Assembly: GCA_922989275.2 (NCBI GenBank)
Contig: OV277868.1
Location: 20,642,291-20,706,290 of the forward strand
DNA: 64,000 bases
From: Gari tellinella
Taxonomy: Eukaryota; Mollusca; Bivalvia; Cardiida; Psammobiidae
Reading direction: 5' to 3'
Shown: piece by piece, positions 1-10,244 of the stretch
Layout: the number at the start of each line of letters is the position of its first letter
Numbering within the stretch: the stretch's first letter is position 1
Position numbers and translations under genes: made by a program
The notes under the pieces: generated by a model
What the model saw: only the letters and a program-made list of their open reading frames with translations
Databases searched by the model: none
Told to the model about the DNA's origin: nothing

Positions 1-30
1 AAACGGGAAAGAATAACAGATTCTCCACTG
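1..30. mobile_element. Family A MITE, right end only
   Basis: The window opens inside a family A element. The right arm (AAACGGGAAAGAATAACAG) and terminal CTCCACTG are visible, followed by the TA target site. Its left part lies before the window. Confidence 0.85.
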
Positions 31-246
31 TAATTAAATAGTGTATGAATATACATCTATGTTTGAAATACAGTCAGACATGTCACATGAGTTGAGCGAC
101 CACTTTAACTAGTCTAAGGGTTGAATCAGGACTAAGCAGTCCCCATTTATTACAGAGCAAAGGAAAATTGAGTTCTTTGTAGCTTATGCTGAGATGATTT
201 GTGATTGACTCTTACAGGGGGATACAGTTTTAAGTGCCTGACTATT

Positions 247-440
247 TATACAATTAAAAATATACTATTCTTTGCCAATAACACACTTACACTAAAACAA
301 TAATTTTCATTTCAAACTGTTTGCCACTTTGATTAAAACTAACAGTTTGCAAATTTTTATATAGATGTCATTTTCTGCATTTTATTGCAATGTAGTTGCA
401 GTTAGTTTGTGTTCAAACGGGAAGAATAACATGTTCTCTA
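247..440. mobile_element. Degenerate family A MITE
   Basis: Diverged family A copy: left arm with ATTCTTTGCCAATAA and a CTAAAAC tract, collapsed core palindrome around 317-357 (CAAACTGTTTGCC / AACAGTTTGCAAA), and right arm TTCAAACGGGAAGAATAAC ending TTCTCTATG. Its right terminus is about 13 bp before the first exon of the CUEDC1-like gene, so it contributes the upstream part of that splice acceptor. Confidence 0.7.
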
Positions 441-453
441 TGTATGTATTCAG

Positions 454-661
454 CAGTCAATAGAGACCCATGACTTTAGCAAGGACATGTTAGAAGAGAG
501 GATGAAGGAGAACGAGAGAAGACGGAAAAAGACGTCGGCCAGGGCAGACCCAGAACTAGCACAGTATCTTGAAGATGAGAGATTAGCATTAGCACTGCAG
601 AACAGTGAGTTTCTGCAGGAACTCAGGGGAAACGAAGACTTCATGAAAACTTTACGGAAAG
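454..661 (+). CDS. CUEDC1: CUEDC1-like protein, internal exon 1 of 6 in window
   Basis: First of six phase-compatible exons of a CUEDC1 homologue. The reading runs from QSIETHDFSKDM to FMKTLRK. It contains the highly charged stretch ERMKENERRRKK and the block QYLEDERLALALQNSEFLQE (581-640 region), which closely resembles the conserved QYLEDERIALFLQNEEFMKE of vertebrate CUEDC1 as I know it. The acceptor is CAG at 451-453 (a second CAG follows, so the start could be 457). The donor is G|GTGAGT after 661, leaving phase 1. The N-terminal CUE (ubiquitin-binding) domain is not in this window. The molecular role of CUEDC1 is poorly defined. The gene name is inferred from the combined exon set, not from this exon alone. 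Confidence 0.88.
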
Positions 662-779
662 GTGAGTTGGAACCTTTATCCTCATTGTATTTGCATTTTC
701 TCGCTTATACCTTTTCCATTATCCAGCTTCTATTTCGTTCTTGATATAGATCTATATCATACCTTTTCTACATTCCTAA

Positions 780-990
780 AAGAGCCAGAAGGTGACCACT
801 TAAAACAGGTTGAAAGTAAAGCAGAATGTGCCTTAAGACACATTCTGCTTTACTTTCAGCTACTATCTGCTAGAATATAGAAAATGTTTATCATAATACA
901 TATTCATGACTGTATAATTTGGAACTGTTTTCTTCAGGGGAGGAATAAATTAAATGTGATCAAAGGCATTTCTATTGGTAAAAGGGTTAA
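780..990. mobile_element. Family B MITE (TTAA type), left end eroded
   Basis: Intronic. Contains the core 2 hairpin (797-859: AACAGGTTGAAAGTAAAGC ... GCTTTACTTTCAG), the family B right arm (CATATTCATGACTGTATAA, GAGGAATAAATTAAA) and a terminal AAAGGGTTAA. The left TTAA end is not recognisable. Confidence 0.75.
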
Positions 991-1069
991 GAAGCTACCT
1001 GTCTTCAACAGTGAATCATCTTAGGCATCTATCTTAAACACTGATTTGCTTTCTTTAAATCCTTCCTAG

Positions 1070-1142
1070 CATTTGTAAGTCTGAAGATAGGTGACCTCTC
1101 AAAGCAGGTTGAAAGTAAAGTAGCATAACCCTTTAGTTAACT
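1070..1142. repeat. Family B half-hairpin fragment
   Basis: Only the left arm of core 2 is present (GAAGATAGGTGACC, AAAGCAGGTTGAAAGTAAAG), followed at once by AACCCTTTAGTTAA. It is a truncated family B copy in the intron. Confidence 0.6.
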
Positions 1143-1374
1143 AGTTAAGTTTGAATATGTTTGTATATTGTGACGAATTGACTGTCCTTTTTAGTCATGG
1201 TCCACAGATATGGCAGACTGTAATATCATGTGCTTGAGGCACATTTGTTTTCAGATGATTGAAAGTATTTGAGCAATGATAATTTTAGAAATCAGATGAA
1301 TGAGTCCTCGGGATGCACATTCTGGAAAACAATGAGTCCTGAAGACAAACATCGAGTTCATGAGGTGAAAAATC

Positions 1375-1530
1375 TACCCAATATTCCATTTATATAACTT
1401 ATTTCTAGTTTTGAAGACAGGTGACCACTTAAAGCAGGTTGAAAGTAAAGCAGAATGTGCCTTTAGGCACATTCTGCTTTACTTTCATTCTGCTTTAAGC
1501 TACTATTTGCTTATGAGTAATAGGTTAATA
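1375..1530. mobile_element. Family B MITE fragment with complete hairpin
   Basis: Contains TTTCTAGTTTTGAAGACAGG, a complete core 2 palindrome (1430-1500) with loop GTGCCTTTAGGCAC, and TAGGTTAA near 1530. The right arm is deleted. Confidence 0.7.
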
Positions 1531-1718
1531 AAGGCCAGAAAAGCTATGGGTCCATGGGACTTGCAACCTTTTAAATAATGAGTCCCTGGCAAATTTCATG
1601 AGTATAGGTCCGACTCTGTATGCATAAGTAAAATTATCACTGTTTGAGTGTCTTAAACTATATGCTTGTTTCATAGTATGTTACTTATCTAGAGTTTGTT
1701 ATTTGTCTAATATTTTAG

Positions 1719-1796
1719 ATAGTTCCCAGACAAAGAAATCAACTACGCAGGAGCCACAGGATCCAATTCCAATAATGACCAGACCCCCAGATAGTG
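1719..1796 (+). CDS. CUEDC1: CUEDC1-like protein, exon 2 of 6 in window
   Basis: 78-nt exon with acceptor TATTTTAG at 1711-1718 and donor G|GTAAGG after 1796. With the phase-1 G carried from the previous exon it reads DSSQTKKSTTQEPQDPIP then IMTRPPDS, and leaves one base again. This is a Ser/Thr/Pro-rich linker with no recognisable motif. It is assigned to the gene because both splice sites and the phase fit the neighbouring exons exactly. Confidence 0.8.
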
Positions 1797-1847
1797 GTAA
1801 GGCTTTACAGTTACTACAGTTCAAGGAGAGAATTCACCCATTTTTCC

Positions 1848-2105
1848 TTAACCATTTACCCCATAAATATACATTTTGGTGCCTTTAAATTATTCCTTCA
1901 CTGAAAGAATTAGTTCCAATTCATACAGATATGAAAATATACTATATAAATAATATTTTCTGAATCCTAGCAAATAATAATTAGCTTAAAGAAGGTTGAA
2001 AGTAAAGCAGAATGCGCCTGAAGGCGCATTCTGCTTTACTTTCAACCAGCTTTTAGTCTTTTATCTGTCTTCCAACTATAGTCAGGCTATGAGGTAAAGG
2101 GTTAT
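1848..2105. mobile_element. Family B MITE, inverted orientation
   Basis: Begins TTAACCATTTACCCCATAAA and ends GAGGTAAAGGGTTAT (the right TTAA has become TTAT). Core 2 hairpin lies at about 1995-2050 with loop GCGCCTGAAGGCGC. The order of the arms is reversed relative to the copy at 3967-4222. Confidence 0.8.
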
Positions 2106-2383
2106 TATACGCCCGTCATCGACGGTCGTATTATGGTATACCCAGCGCTGTACGTCCGTCCGTGCTTACGGGAGGGTACTTACTTGGCTAAAATTCTTAG
2201 CCCCATAATTGAAAAACATTAACCTGGCCGTCTCTTGTGACATTAACCTGGCCATTTCTTGTGACATTAACCTGGCCAATTGTGGGACATAGGGTTAGGG
2301 GTAGGGTTAGCCTCCAGATCATTATTTTTCAAGTTAGAGCAAAAATAAATTGTCGCTTGTGTGGCTAGCCACCCAAAATATTA

Positions 2384-3675
2384 CAGTAAAGTTCCGCTAT
2401 TAAGACCACCTGTGGTACTGACAAAAAGTGGTCTTAATATCGAGTCGGTCTTATTATTGAGACCCTTGATATCGATGAGGATTTTTTGGGCAGATATAGA
2501 TAGATATGTATATTGAACCTATTTTGAATAGATCGGCACAAATAAGCCTATTTCAAACAACCATAATTTAATTTTTTAAAATACACATATACACAGAAAC
2601 TAAAAACTGTCATACACATGTAATGAAGATTCAATAATTGAATAAATTATTAATGTTAGCACATAAAGAGGGGCATTCACAGTGTAACACATAGACTATA
2701 AGCTATAAGAAGTGGCATTTAAGTTTGGATCCTGACCAGACTCCAAATTACTTGATGTCTGATCTGAATTAAAACAATGTTTCAATAAACAAATCTTAGC
2801 ACATAAAGAGGGGCCTTAGCACATAGTCTATGAGTTTCAGTGACAAAGAAATAGCATTTTGGACAGTTTAGATGCTGAACAGATTCCAAATTGTTTGAGG
2901 TACGATCTGGATTTAAACTGTCACACGACTATAATAAAGAATGTATATATATATATGTTTATGAAGAAATTTGTCGGGTACAATATTATTAATCATCCAA
3001 AGTTCGACCAATTATTTCATTGTTTACAAAAATCATCTTTCGAGATAACCAATAAAAAATAATTTATCAAACATAAAATTCGATTGGAGCGGATCAGATG
3101 AAAGTCGTAAGTGATAAATTAACATTTTAATTAATAAATCACACCCTTGTAAGTAATTTACTAATTTAGCACAATTATCTCTCCCTCTGTCATCGAGTTC
3201 GAAGTGTGCGCTAAAAACGTATTTTTCTGTAACTGTATTTGGCCGTATGCGAGATAAACGAAATATACATGCATCAAAAGGGCAATCAAGAGATTAAACA
3301 AGTGCCGTAATCATCATACTTTCGCATTTTTTTAATTATCTGCTATCAAAACATTCCCCTCGTTGAAGCATCCCTGTTGTTTAATCGGCCTTGACATCTG
3401 CCGTAAAGTAATCGGTGTTTGTCGTAAAAGTGTCAAACTGGCTTTTGTCGCGACCGGCGAAGTGTGAACGCCTGCCCTTAATATCGGACCCTAAAACAAC
3501 ACTAATTGGTCTTTTGTTCTGGGATTAGTGGCCGTAATACGGAATAGCGGACCGGTCTTAATAACGGACCATACGACCATTAAACTATGAAGGAATATAT
3601 TCCGTTCTTCTAAAAAGTGGTCGTAATTTCGGACCGGTCTTAATTTCGGACCGGTCGTTAAGCGGAACTTTACTG
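2384..3675. mobile_element. Element I, long TA-flanked MITE
   Basis: 1292-bp element with inverted ends CAGTAAAGTTCCGCTATTAA and its complement at 3656-3675, flanked by TA on both sides. It contains no transposase frame. Internal features are repeated GGTCTTAAT/GGACCGGTC motifs near both ends and a direct duplication of about 140 bp (starts 2656 and 2796, TTAGCACATAAAGAGGGGC). The ends fit a Tc1/mariner-like non-autonomous element. Confidence 0.8.
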
Positions 3676-3966
3676 TACTATAGAAAATAGCCACATAAGT
3701 ATCCTCCCGTTAGAACGTACGTCCGTCCGTCCGTTAACTTTTCTTGTTAGCGCTCTCTCACCTTCATTTATTTACCGATTTTGATTAAACTTCCTACAAA
3801 TATTCCATACCACAATAGCTCGGACGAGTTTGTGTTTCAGACTTTTTTTAGCAGAGTTATGCCCCTTTATTGTCAAAAATGGGCATTTTTAAAAAAAAAC
3901 AGAACTTTTTTATTTTTTATTCAATTGATTTCAAATTTGATACGGTGATACAATGAATGAAGTGAC

Positions 3967-4222
3967 TTAACCCTTTACCCAATAGCCTATTTCTAGTTTT
4001 GAAGACAGGTGACCACTTAAAGCAGGTTGAAAGTAAAGCAGAATGCGCCTTAATGCGCATTCTGCTTTACTTTCAACCTGCTTTAAGCTACCACCTCCTA
4101 GAATATAGAAACTATTTATGATGCTATATGTTCATTATTGTAAAAATTGGAACTATTTTCTTCAGCGGAAGAATATATTAAACTCGCTTAAAGCCGCTTC
4201 TATCAGACCTGTAAAGGGTTAA
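3967..4222. mobile_element. Family B MITE, complete
   Basis: Near-complete reference copy. TTAA is followed by CCCTTTACCCAATAGCC; core 2 palindrome lies at 4019-4085 (loop GCGCCTTAATGCGC); the right arm ends TGTAAAGGGTTAA. CCC...GGG ends flanked by TTAA match piggyBac-type MITEs. It is nested inside element J. Confidence 0.85.
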
Positions 4223-4758
4223 TATATATTATGGGTTTTTGGTTTGACTCCGTATTTTCAGAGTTATGCCCCTTCACACAATTATTTTAACAATATATTG
4301 TTTCCTGATAATAATTTTACTTACATTTTGTCTATTGTAACCAAATTTCATATTTAGCTTTCTCATCATACAGGGAAGGCACCTGTGAGTATTTTGGTTC
4401 CTGTTAAATTTCAGATGTTGGCAACTATTTTTAGCAGAGTTATACCCCCTTTATTGTCAAAATTCCGTGATATATCCAAAGTATGTAAATACGCCCAAAG
4501 AGCATTAAAAAAAATTGTTTATGAGAAAACATTTGGTAGAAAAACTATCGTGATAGTATTGCAATAGTTTCTTGACTATCGCAATACTATCGGGATAGTA
4601 CTTGAGCTATCGCAATACTACAGCATAGTCTTTTTGAGATCAATAGGCGGGCCTACACTCCGGGCGACTTTTTCCAGTCGGCATGAGTCCGGACGAGTTT
4701 GACAGCCGCTGGCCATGACGGGCGTATTTTGCCGCACTGCGGTGCTCTTGTTACACCT

Positions 4759-4960
4759 TTTTATGCCCCCTGCATCTATAGATGCATGTAGCATATATAC
4801 AGTGATTGTCCTGTCTGTTTTTAAGTAACCTAGATTTTACCTTAAGTGCATCTAATATCAACACTGCTTTGTAATTAATACTTGTTTTTTGAGAAATTTT
4901 GACACCATATATTTCTCATTGAAATGCCTTAGTTCATGATTGAATCTTTTGGCAATTTGT
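4759..4960 (+). repeat. Element K 5' end fragment
   Basis: Starts CTTTTTATGCCCCCTGCATC, then has an imperfect palindrome (ATCTATAGAT) and a CCTGTCTG tract, like the 5' end of the complete K element at 11867. No 3' hairpin end follows before the next exon at 5002. Confidence 0.5.
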
Positions 4961-5001
4961 ACATCTCATTGTGAGGTATTCTTGTATTTTGTTGTTATTA
5001 G

Positions 5002-5124
5002 TGCACGAAGGTTATGGAGATGACACAGATAAGACGCTGGACGCCTTTCCCTTCAGTCAACCTGTACCTAAAGGGAAGGATGATGATGCTGAGTTGAGAC
5101 GGCAGCTGAGTGGTATGGGGAAAG
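5002..5124 (+). CDS. CUEDC1: CUEDC1-like protein, exon 3 of 6 in window
   Basis: 123-nt exon. The acceptor is TTGTTATTAG ending at 5001 and the donor is G|GTAAGG after 5124. Reads VHEGYGDDTDKTLDAFPF, SQPVPKGKDDDAELRRQL, SGMGK. The DAELRRQLSGMGK segment aligns with the DALFRDKLKHMGK segment that precedes the basic motif in vertebrate CUEDC1. Phase 1 is kept at both ends. Confidence 0.9.
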
Positions 5125-5221
5125 GTAAGGACTTAAAGATTTAAAGTGTACTAGATTGCTGTGAATTTCAGCTTCTATTCTTTTTAATCCTTATCCTGAT
5201 TGCGACTTCACTGGTTTTTGC

Positions 5222-5276
5222 AAACAGTTTAGATCCAGATCAGATGCCACCTGATCATGACCCAAACTGTTTGACA
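5222..5276. repeat. Stand-alone core 1 palindrome
   Basis: Imperfect palindrome GCAAACAGTTTAGATCCAG ... GACCCAAACTGTTTGACAC with no recognisable transposon ends around it. The rest of this stretch to about 5800 is unclassified: only scattered ACGTTCT/AGAACGT motifs and no gene. Confidence 0.5.
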
Positions 5277-6150
5277 CTCGTCTTAAGTTTTCTTTAATTT
5301 AATATTTTTTATAAATCAAAAGGGATGTCACACCATGACGTTCTGGTCAACGTTCTCTGAACACTTCAATCGTTCATATTTTGAGCATTCTAGAATGAGG
5401 ATCACACATCTGGTGTGTGATTTATGTGTGCCAAAAGCAGGATAAGCAAGAAGGTGTCTAAGGCATGTGAAGCGTGTAACAGCAACCAAGTAAGATACCC
5501 CTGAAAAGCATTAACGTGTGCTAACATGCCACTGGCGTTAGGAAATTTGTTTGACTTTAGTCACACACTACATAGTTTGGGGACCATTCAACGGTCATTG
5601 ACAGGTTGCGATTGAGTTGTTCCCTACAAAGCAAACTCTAAGTGACAACCGAGTAACGCTAGAGTAACGGCTGACTTGCGATGTTCGGAAGCTACAACGC
5701 TGGGCGAACTTTAGTTAAATGTTCCACGGACGTTCTTAAACGTTATTCAGTGTTAAAAATTCAACGTTGAAGAACGCTGGTCTCAGAGAGAACTTTTGTG
5801 CATGTTTAAAGCTTTTTTTTCAAAAAAATTATGTATGCAGGGATCGAAAAATCTGAAATTTGTCTTTTGTTCTGCATAGAAAACAATAGAGCCTTAAAGG
5901 GAAACCAAAAAGGTTTGAAAAAATGTACTCCCCTGCACAATAGACATGAGCAAATTACAAGTGGAATTTTAAATCCCTGTTATGTAGAATATAACCCATA
6001 TATTGAGCTGTGTCATTTGTGAAAACATTGGAAGAATTTTGTTTATATCATTGAATTACCAGATTATGACAGGAGTGGTGTTAGGTATGTTGTGGTTTGT
6101 ATGGGTCAGTTCCCTGAGGTTATAAACAGTTCATGACTATTGCAGTGTTA

Positions 6151-6397
6151 CAGTGGAGAATGTGTTATTCTTTCCCAATAAACGCGTTTACGCTAAAACT
6201 ATTATTTACAGTGCAAACAGTTTGGAGCCAGATCAGACGCCGGGTCACCTGGCGTCTGATCAGGCTCCAAACTGTTTGCCACCAAGATAAACATGAATTA
6301 TCAGAATTGTCCGAAAGTTGTACTTTTCTACCTTTTAGTGCTTTGCGTTTGCGAACGTTTTTTGTTTAAACGGGAAAGAATAACAGATTCTCCACTG
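6151..6397. mobile_element. Family A MITE, complete
   Basis: Complete 247-bp copy, TA-flanked. Ends are CAGTGGAGAATGTGTTATTC and GAATAACAGATTCTCCACTG. Core 1 palindrome is at about 6208-6279 (CAAACAGTTTGGAGCCAGAT and its complement around a GGGTCACCTGG loop). The two arms outside the core differ: one has AATAAACGCGTTTACGC, the other GCTTTGCGTTTGCG. The TA target and CAGT ends fit Tc1/mariner. Arms are open in several frames but encode nothing recognisable. Confidence 0.92.
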
Positions 6398-6525
6398 TAA
6401 TGCATACATATGAATAAGAATCAAATCATTCATGAGAAAAAAAACAAAAGATAAATAAGAGTTTGAAACCTTATTTAGAAATTAGTTTTTCTTCATAGCG
6501 CAACACTTACCTATATTTATTTATT

Positions 6526-6623
6526 ACAGCCGGTTTCGTCCACTACTGTGGACATCCTAAGTGCTACAGGCATCGCCAGTGGCTTTGAAAATATCCACAG
6601 TAGTGAACAAAACCGTCAGCTTT
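6526..6623. repeat. Inverted repeat around GTCCACTACTGTGGAC
   Basis: Left arm GCCGGTTTCGTCCACTACTG pairs with ATCCACAGTAGTGAACAAAA ... CAGC on the right, with about 35 bp between. The left arm itself holds a perfect short palindrome. Possibly a small MITE; ends not defined. Confidence 0.5.
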
Positions 6624-6851
6624 AAAAAAAAGTGTAGAGATTTGATGAAAAACAATCCTAGATATCCTTTACTTGAGAAATGACAAACCTATACCTTTAT
6701 TTAAAAAATTACCTGTAACCTTTGTAATAGAGAATAGGTAAATGTATGAAAATGGCCATCTGTGATGGAAAGAGTAAAAAGTGAGAACAGATCTTGAGAT
6801 GTAAATGGGCATCGTTTCATATCTAGAACATCGTATGAGAGAGAAGTAATA

Positions 6852-7097
6852 CAGTGGAGAATCTGTTATTCTTTCCCGTTTAAACGCAAACGTACGCAAA
6901 CACAAAGCGCTAAAACGTAGAAAAGAACAATGTTTGGACAATTCCGATATTTCATGTTCATCATGGTGGCAAACAGTTTGGAGCCTGATCAGACACCGGG
7001 TTACCCGGCGTCTGATCTGGCTCCAAACTGTTTGCACTGCAAATAATAGTTTTAGCGTAAACGCGTTTATTGGGAAAGAATAACACATTCTCCACTG
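6852..7097. mobile_element. Family A MITE, complete, inverted
   Basis: 246 bp, TA-flanked, opposite orientation to the copy at 6151. Core 1 palindrome at about 6969-7040 has the loop GGGTTACCCGG. Confidence 0.92.
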
Positions 7098-7125
7098 TAT
7101 AAAATAACCAGAATATCCATGTTTA

Positions 7126-7662
7126 CAATGGAGAAGACGTTATTCTTTCCTGCTTAAAATAAAACAAAGAGAAACATGAAGTGCTAAATAAAATGTTGAA
7201 AATGGCAACATCTTGAAAACATTTATATATTTTCTTTTTGATTGGCAAATAGTTTAGATCCAGATCAGACATTTGGTACCCTATGTCTAATCTGGCTCTA
7301 AACTGTTTTGTACAGACATAGTAGTGTTACAGTACTGAACCTTATTGAATTAAATTGATAATCGCAAGCAAATTGCCATCGAATCGGGCGCTTCAAAAAA
7401 CAAATCCTACGCTTGGATATTTTTACGCGAATTTTCCGAAGCGGTTGTGACAAAAATTGAATCGAAAAAATTAACGGAGGCATAATTGCGAACATTTGTG
7501 AGATACACCATTCAAGAAAACTTACCCGAGGGTAAAGTTACTATTTTGAATCGCAAGCGAATTGCCATCGAATTGCAAGCGAATCGCAAAAATTGTTGAT
7601 TTAATAAGGTTCAGTACTGTAGCATAAACTGTTTTTTTTGGGAAAGAATAACATCTCCTCTG
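7126..7662. mobile_element. Family A MITE split by a family D element
   Basis: Outer ends CAATGGAGAAGACGTTATTC and AATAACATCTCCTCTG are TA-flanked. The core 1 palindrome is present (7245-7310) in diverged form. The copy is interrupted after TAGTGT by the D element at 7330-7619, so the A insertion is older. Confidence 0.75.
7330..7619. mobile_element. Family D MITE, complete
   Basis: 290 bp, TA-flanked, inverted ends CAGTACTGAACCTTATT. The interior contains GCAAGCGAATTGCCATCGAA repeats at both ends. Same length as the copy at 20055-20344. No coding capacity. Confidence 0.88.
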
Positions 7663-7737
7663 TAGGAGTATTCCTAAACAGAATATATCCTTTAACATTA
7701 AACCCAGTACTGTGTGTTATCTGAGAAAGATAAGCCA

Positions 7738-7974
7738 ATCTTTCAATAATCCATTACTCCATAAATACGCCTTTTTACACATTTAATTTATTCCTAAACT
7801 GAAGAAAATAGAACAATTATACAGTCTGTATGTATCATACCCTAGGAAATATTTTTCTATATTCTAGCAGGTTGTAGCTTAAAGTGGGCTGAAAATATAG
7901 TGTTACTTTCAACCTGCTTTAAGTGGTCACATTCTCTTCAAAGTTAGAAATAGTGTATGGGGTAATGTGTTAAG
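7738..7974. mobile_element. Family B MITE, inverted, hairpin partly lost
   Basis: Has family B arms in reverse order (CATTACTCCATAAATACGCC, TTTATTCCTAAACTGAAG) and the right end TATGGGGTAATGTGTTAA. The hairpin is reduced to GTGGGCTGAAAATATAGTG plus CTTTCAACCTGCTTTAAG. Confidence 0.65.
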
Positions 7975-8023
7975 CCACACCCTATAGAAGTAGTATTGGA
8001 TATCTCTGAAGACAGGCGTCTTC

Positions 8024-8270
8024 TTAACTTGTTACCCCATAGCCTGTTTCTAGTTTTGAAAATAGGTGACCACTTAAAGCAGGTTGAAAGTAAAGCAGAA
8101 TGTGCCTTAAGGCACATTCTGCTTTACTTTCTAACTGCTTTAAGCTACCATCAGCCAGGATACAGAAAATATTCCTTATAATATCTTTTCATGACTATAA
8201 ATGGGAACTTTTTCCATCAGTCGAGGAATTAATTGAAGACGTAAAAAGGCGTATTTATGGGGTAATGCAG
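8024..8270. mobile_element. Family B MITE
   Basis: Starts TTAACTTGTTACCCCATAGC, has a complete core 2 hairpin (8077-8144, loop GTGCCTTAAGGCAC) and ends TATGGGGTAATGCAGG; the right TTAA is lost. Confidence 0.8.
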
Positions 8271-8486
8271 GATAGCAATAATGGAGAAAGCTTCAAGATC
8301 CTTCTGTATTAAATCTTTCAACATGGACTTGTTTAAAATATAATCATTACATTTGCAAACAGTGTTGACCCAGATCAGAGGGTTCAACACAGGGCTGTGC
8401 AGTCCTATGGTGCTGATGACGAGGAAGGGATAAAAGTATTCTACGTCTCTTTGTAGAAGAAAGGGCTTAATTTTACCACTATTTAA

Positions 8487-8860
8487 GTGTTCCCTCTCTA
8501 CAACAGCACCCAATGGAGACGATGCTTGTGTGTGCTGTTCAGAGGGAGTTGTTATAGGGAGGGAAAGTTATCGCCTTAAGAGTACACTTGCAAACAGTTT
8601 GAAACCAAATTAGACGCCGCATAACAGGGCATCTGATTTTGGGTTCAAACTGTTTGTCACTTGTCTTAACGTTTCTTCTGTCAAAATGTCCAATACGTCG
8701 TAACTTTGAGAAAAGACAACAGACAACTATTTTAAGCAGACTAGTTTACAGAAGTGAAAGTGTTGGACATAATTTTCTTTTTGGGGAACAGCGGCAAGCA
8801 TTGTTGTAGGGAGGGAGTCATTGTTTGGAGGGCATTTGTAAGGAAGGGGCACGTATAGTC
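8487..8860. mobile_element. Family C MITE, diverged
   Basis: Left arm GTTCCCTCTCTACAACAGCA, inner GAGGGAGTTGTTATAGGGAG, core 1 palindrome (8590-8663) and right arm TTGTTGTAGGGAGGGAGTC. The terminal CAGCG/CGCTG bases are lost. Sister of 8961-9308. Confidence 0.7.
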
Positions 8861-8960
8861 AAACTTTAAACTGCACTATCATTCGTCACAAAGTGATGAT
8901 TCTAATGATTTGTTACAGTATAGGTTTGTGGAGGCATGAAGTGGAAACTAGTTAGAAATA

Positions 8961-9308
8961 CAGCGCTCCCTCTCTACAACGACACTCAATGGGAGACAGC
9001 AAATATGTGCGTTGTTCGGAGGGAGTCGTTATAGGGAGGGAACTTGGTTGACATTTGCAAACAGCTCGAATCCAGATCAGACGCCGCGTAAACGCGGCGT
9101 CTGATCTGGATTCAAGCTGTTTGTCATTTGTCATAATGTTTTTTCTGTCAAAATGTCATTTATGTAAGAAAAACAGCAGATAAACAATTTTAGCTAGATG
9201 ATAATGCATCAGTGCAAGCATAAAACATAATTTTCGTGGGAACAGCGGTGAATGTCGTTGTAAGGACTGAGTCGTTGTAAGGAGGGCCGTTGTAGAGAGG
9301 GAACGCTG
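8961..9308. mobile_element. Family C MITE, complete
   Basis: 348 bp, TA-flanked, ends CAGCGCTCCCTCTCTACAAC and GTAGAGAGGGAACGCTG. It has inner inverted copies of CTCCCTCCGAACAACG-like sequence and a core 1 palindrome at 9055-9124 with GC loop GCGTAAACGC. Tc1/mariner-like by ends and target site. Confidence 0.88.
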
Positions 9309-9485
9309 TATTTGGCTTTCTTTCCCTCTTATCTGTAGCTTAGAAGTCATGTTAAACTGTCATTAGCATGTACTGTTCAGAAGATTCTTTCTCATGTAAA
9401 CAAATCCAAAGATAATGCAATAAAATGTAGCTCTGGCAACAAACTGTTTGGAGTAGACTTAACTCTAAATATACTCATTACATTT

Positions 9486-9553
9486 GCAAACAGTGTAGAC
9501 CCAGATCAGAGGGCTCCTGTAGGAGCCCTCTTATCAGGGTCTACACTGTTTGC
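9486..9553. repeat. Stand-alone core 1 palindrome
   Basis: Nearly perfect 68-bp palindrome starting GCAAACAGTGTAGACCCAG with loop GGCTCCTGTAGGAGCC. No inverted ends or target duplication were found outside it. A close relative is at 18327-18391. Confidence 0.75.
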
Positions 9554-9755
9554 TTATTTAGACCAGTATTTGTTTAACTTCCCAGAATTCCAAGTAGACT
9601 GGTTCATGTTTTGGTAACTAAAATAATCTACAAGGGAACATAATATCCTGCAAGAGTCACTTAGTGTTGAAAGTGTTTAAGTTTTTAGCACAAACATCTT
9701 TGTAAGGAAAGAAAATCCTCTCTCCACTCTAGCTTGTATCTTGCTTCTGTTTCAG

Positions 9756-9825
9756 CCTCTAGAAAACAACTAGCATCCCTGGCAAAGAAATTCTTTAAGA
9801 GAAAGAAGAAAACATCTAAGCAAAT
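9756..9825 (+). CDS. CUEDC1: CUEDC1-like protein, exon 4 of 6 in window
   Basis: Acceptor TTCTGTTTCAG ends at 9755. The carried G completes GCC, then reads SRKQLASLAKKFFKRKKK, TSKQ and leaves AT (phase 2) before donor GTATCC. The RKQLASLAKKFFKRKKK run corresponds to RRKLFELARAFSEKTKMRK of vertebrate CUEDC1 and could act as a basic nuclear-targeting or binding helix; that role is inference. The donor is not a consensus GTRAGT, but the phase continues correctly into the next exon. Confidence 0.85.
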
Positions 9826-9962
9826 GTATCCTTTCATATTCATAGTTAAATTATTATGACTATGCAAACGGAGATTTGAATTGTGGGGTTTTGTTCAGGC
9901 GTACCACTGTTATTTGTGTTTTAATCAACATTGCATGCTCTTAATATAATATTTTCTGGAGC

Positions 9963-10244
9963 TTAACCCTTTACCTCATAGTCTGCTTCTATTTCTGAAT
10001 ACTGTTGACCACTTAAAGCAGATTAAAAGTAAAACAGAACCAATTGAATGTGCCTTTTAGTAATGTGATTCTGCTTTACTTTCAGCCTGCTTAAAGCTAT
10101 CATTTAAGGCACATCCTGCTCTACTTTCAACCTGCTTTAAAGTATCATCTGCTATGATAAAGAAAAAAATTCTTGTGGTACATATTCATTATTTACAAAA
10201 TTGGACTTACTTTTATCATTGGAGGAATGGATTAAATTATGTAT
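9963..10244. mobile_element. Family B MITE with doubled hairpin, right end lost
   Basis: Starts TTAACCCTTTACCTCATAGT. Two successive hairpin right arms (TACTTTCAGCCTGCTTAAAG and CTACTTTCAACCTGCTTTAA) suggest an internal duplication. The right arm stops at GGATTAAATTATGTAT, where element E is inserted. Confidence 0.65.

Larger units (their letters stand above)
2103..4752 (+). mobile_element. Helentron-like element J, containing two nested MITEs
   Basis: The 5' end carries ATACGCCCGTCATCGACGG and the 3' end carries the inverted subterminal motif CATGACGGGCGTATTTTGCC, then a short hairpin GCCGCACTGCGGTGC followed by TCTTGTT. There is no terminal inverted repeat. Subterminal inverted repeats plus a 3' palindrome is the layout described for Helentron-type non-autonomous elements. 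GTCCGTCC runs occur near 2153 and 3721. Near 4545-4615 the motif ACTATCGCAATACTATCG recurs in both orientations. No Rep/helicase coding is seen. Family I (2384-3675) and family B (3967-4222) are inserted within it. Confidence 0.6.
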
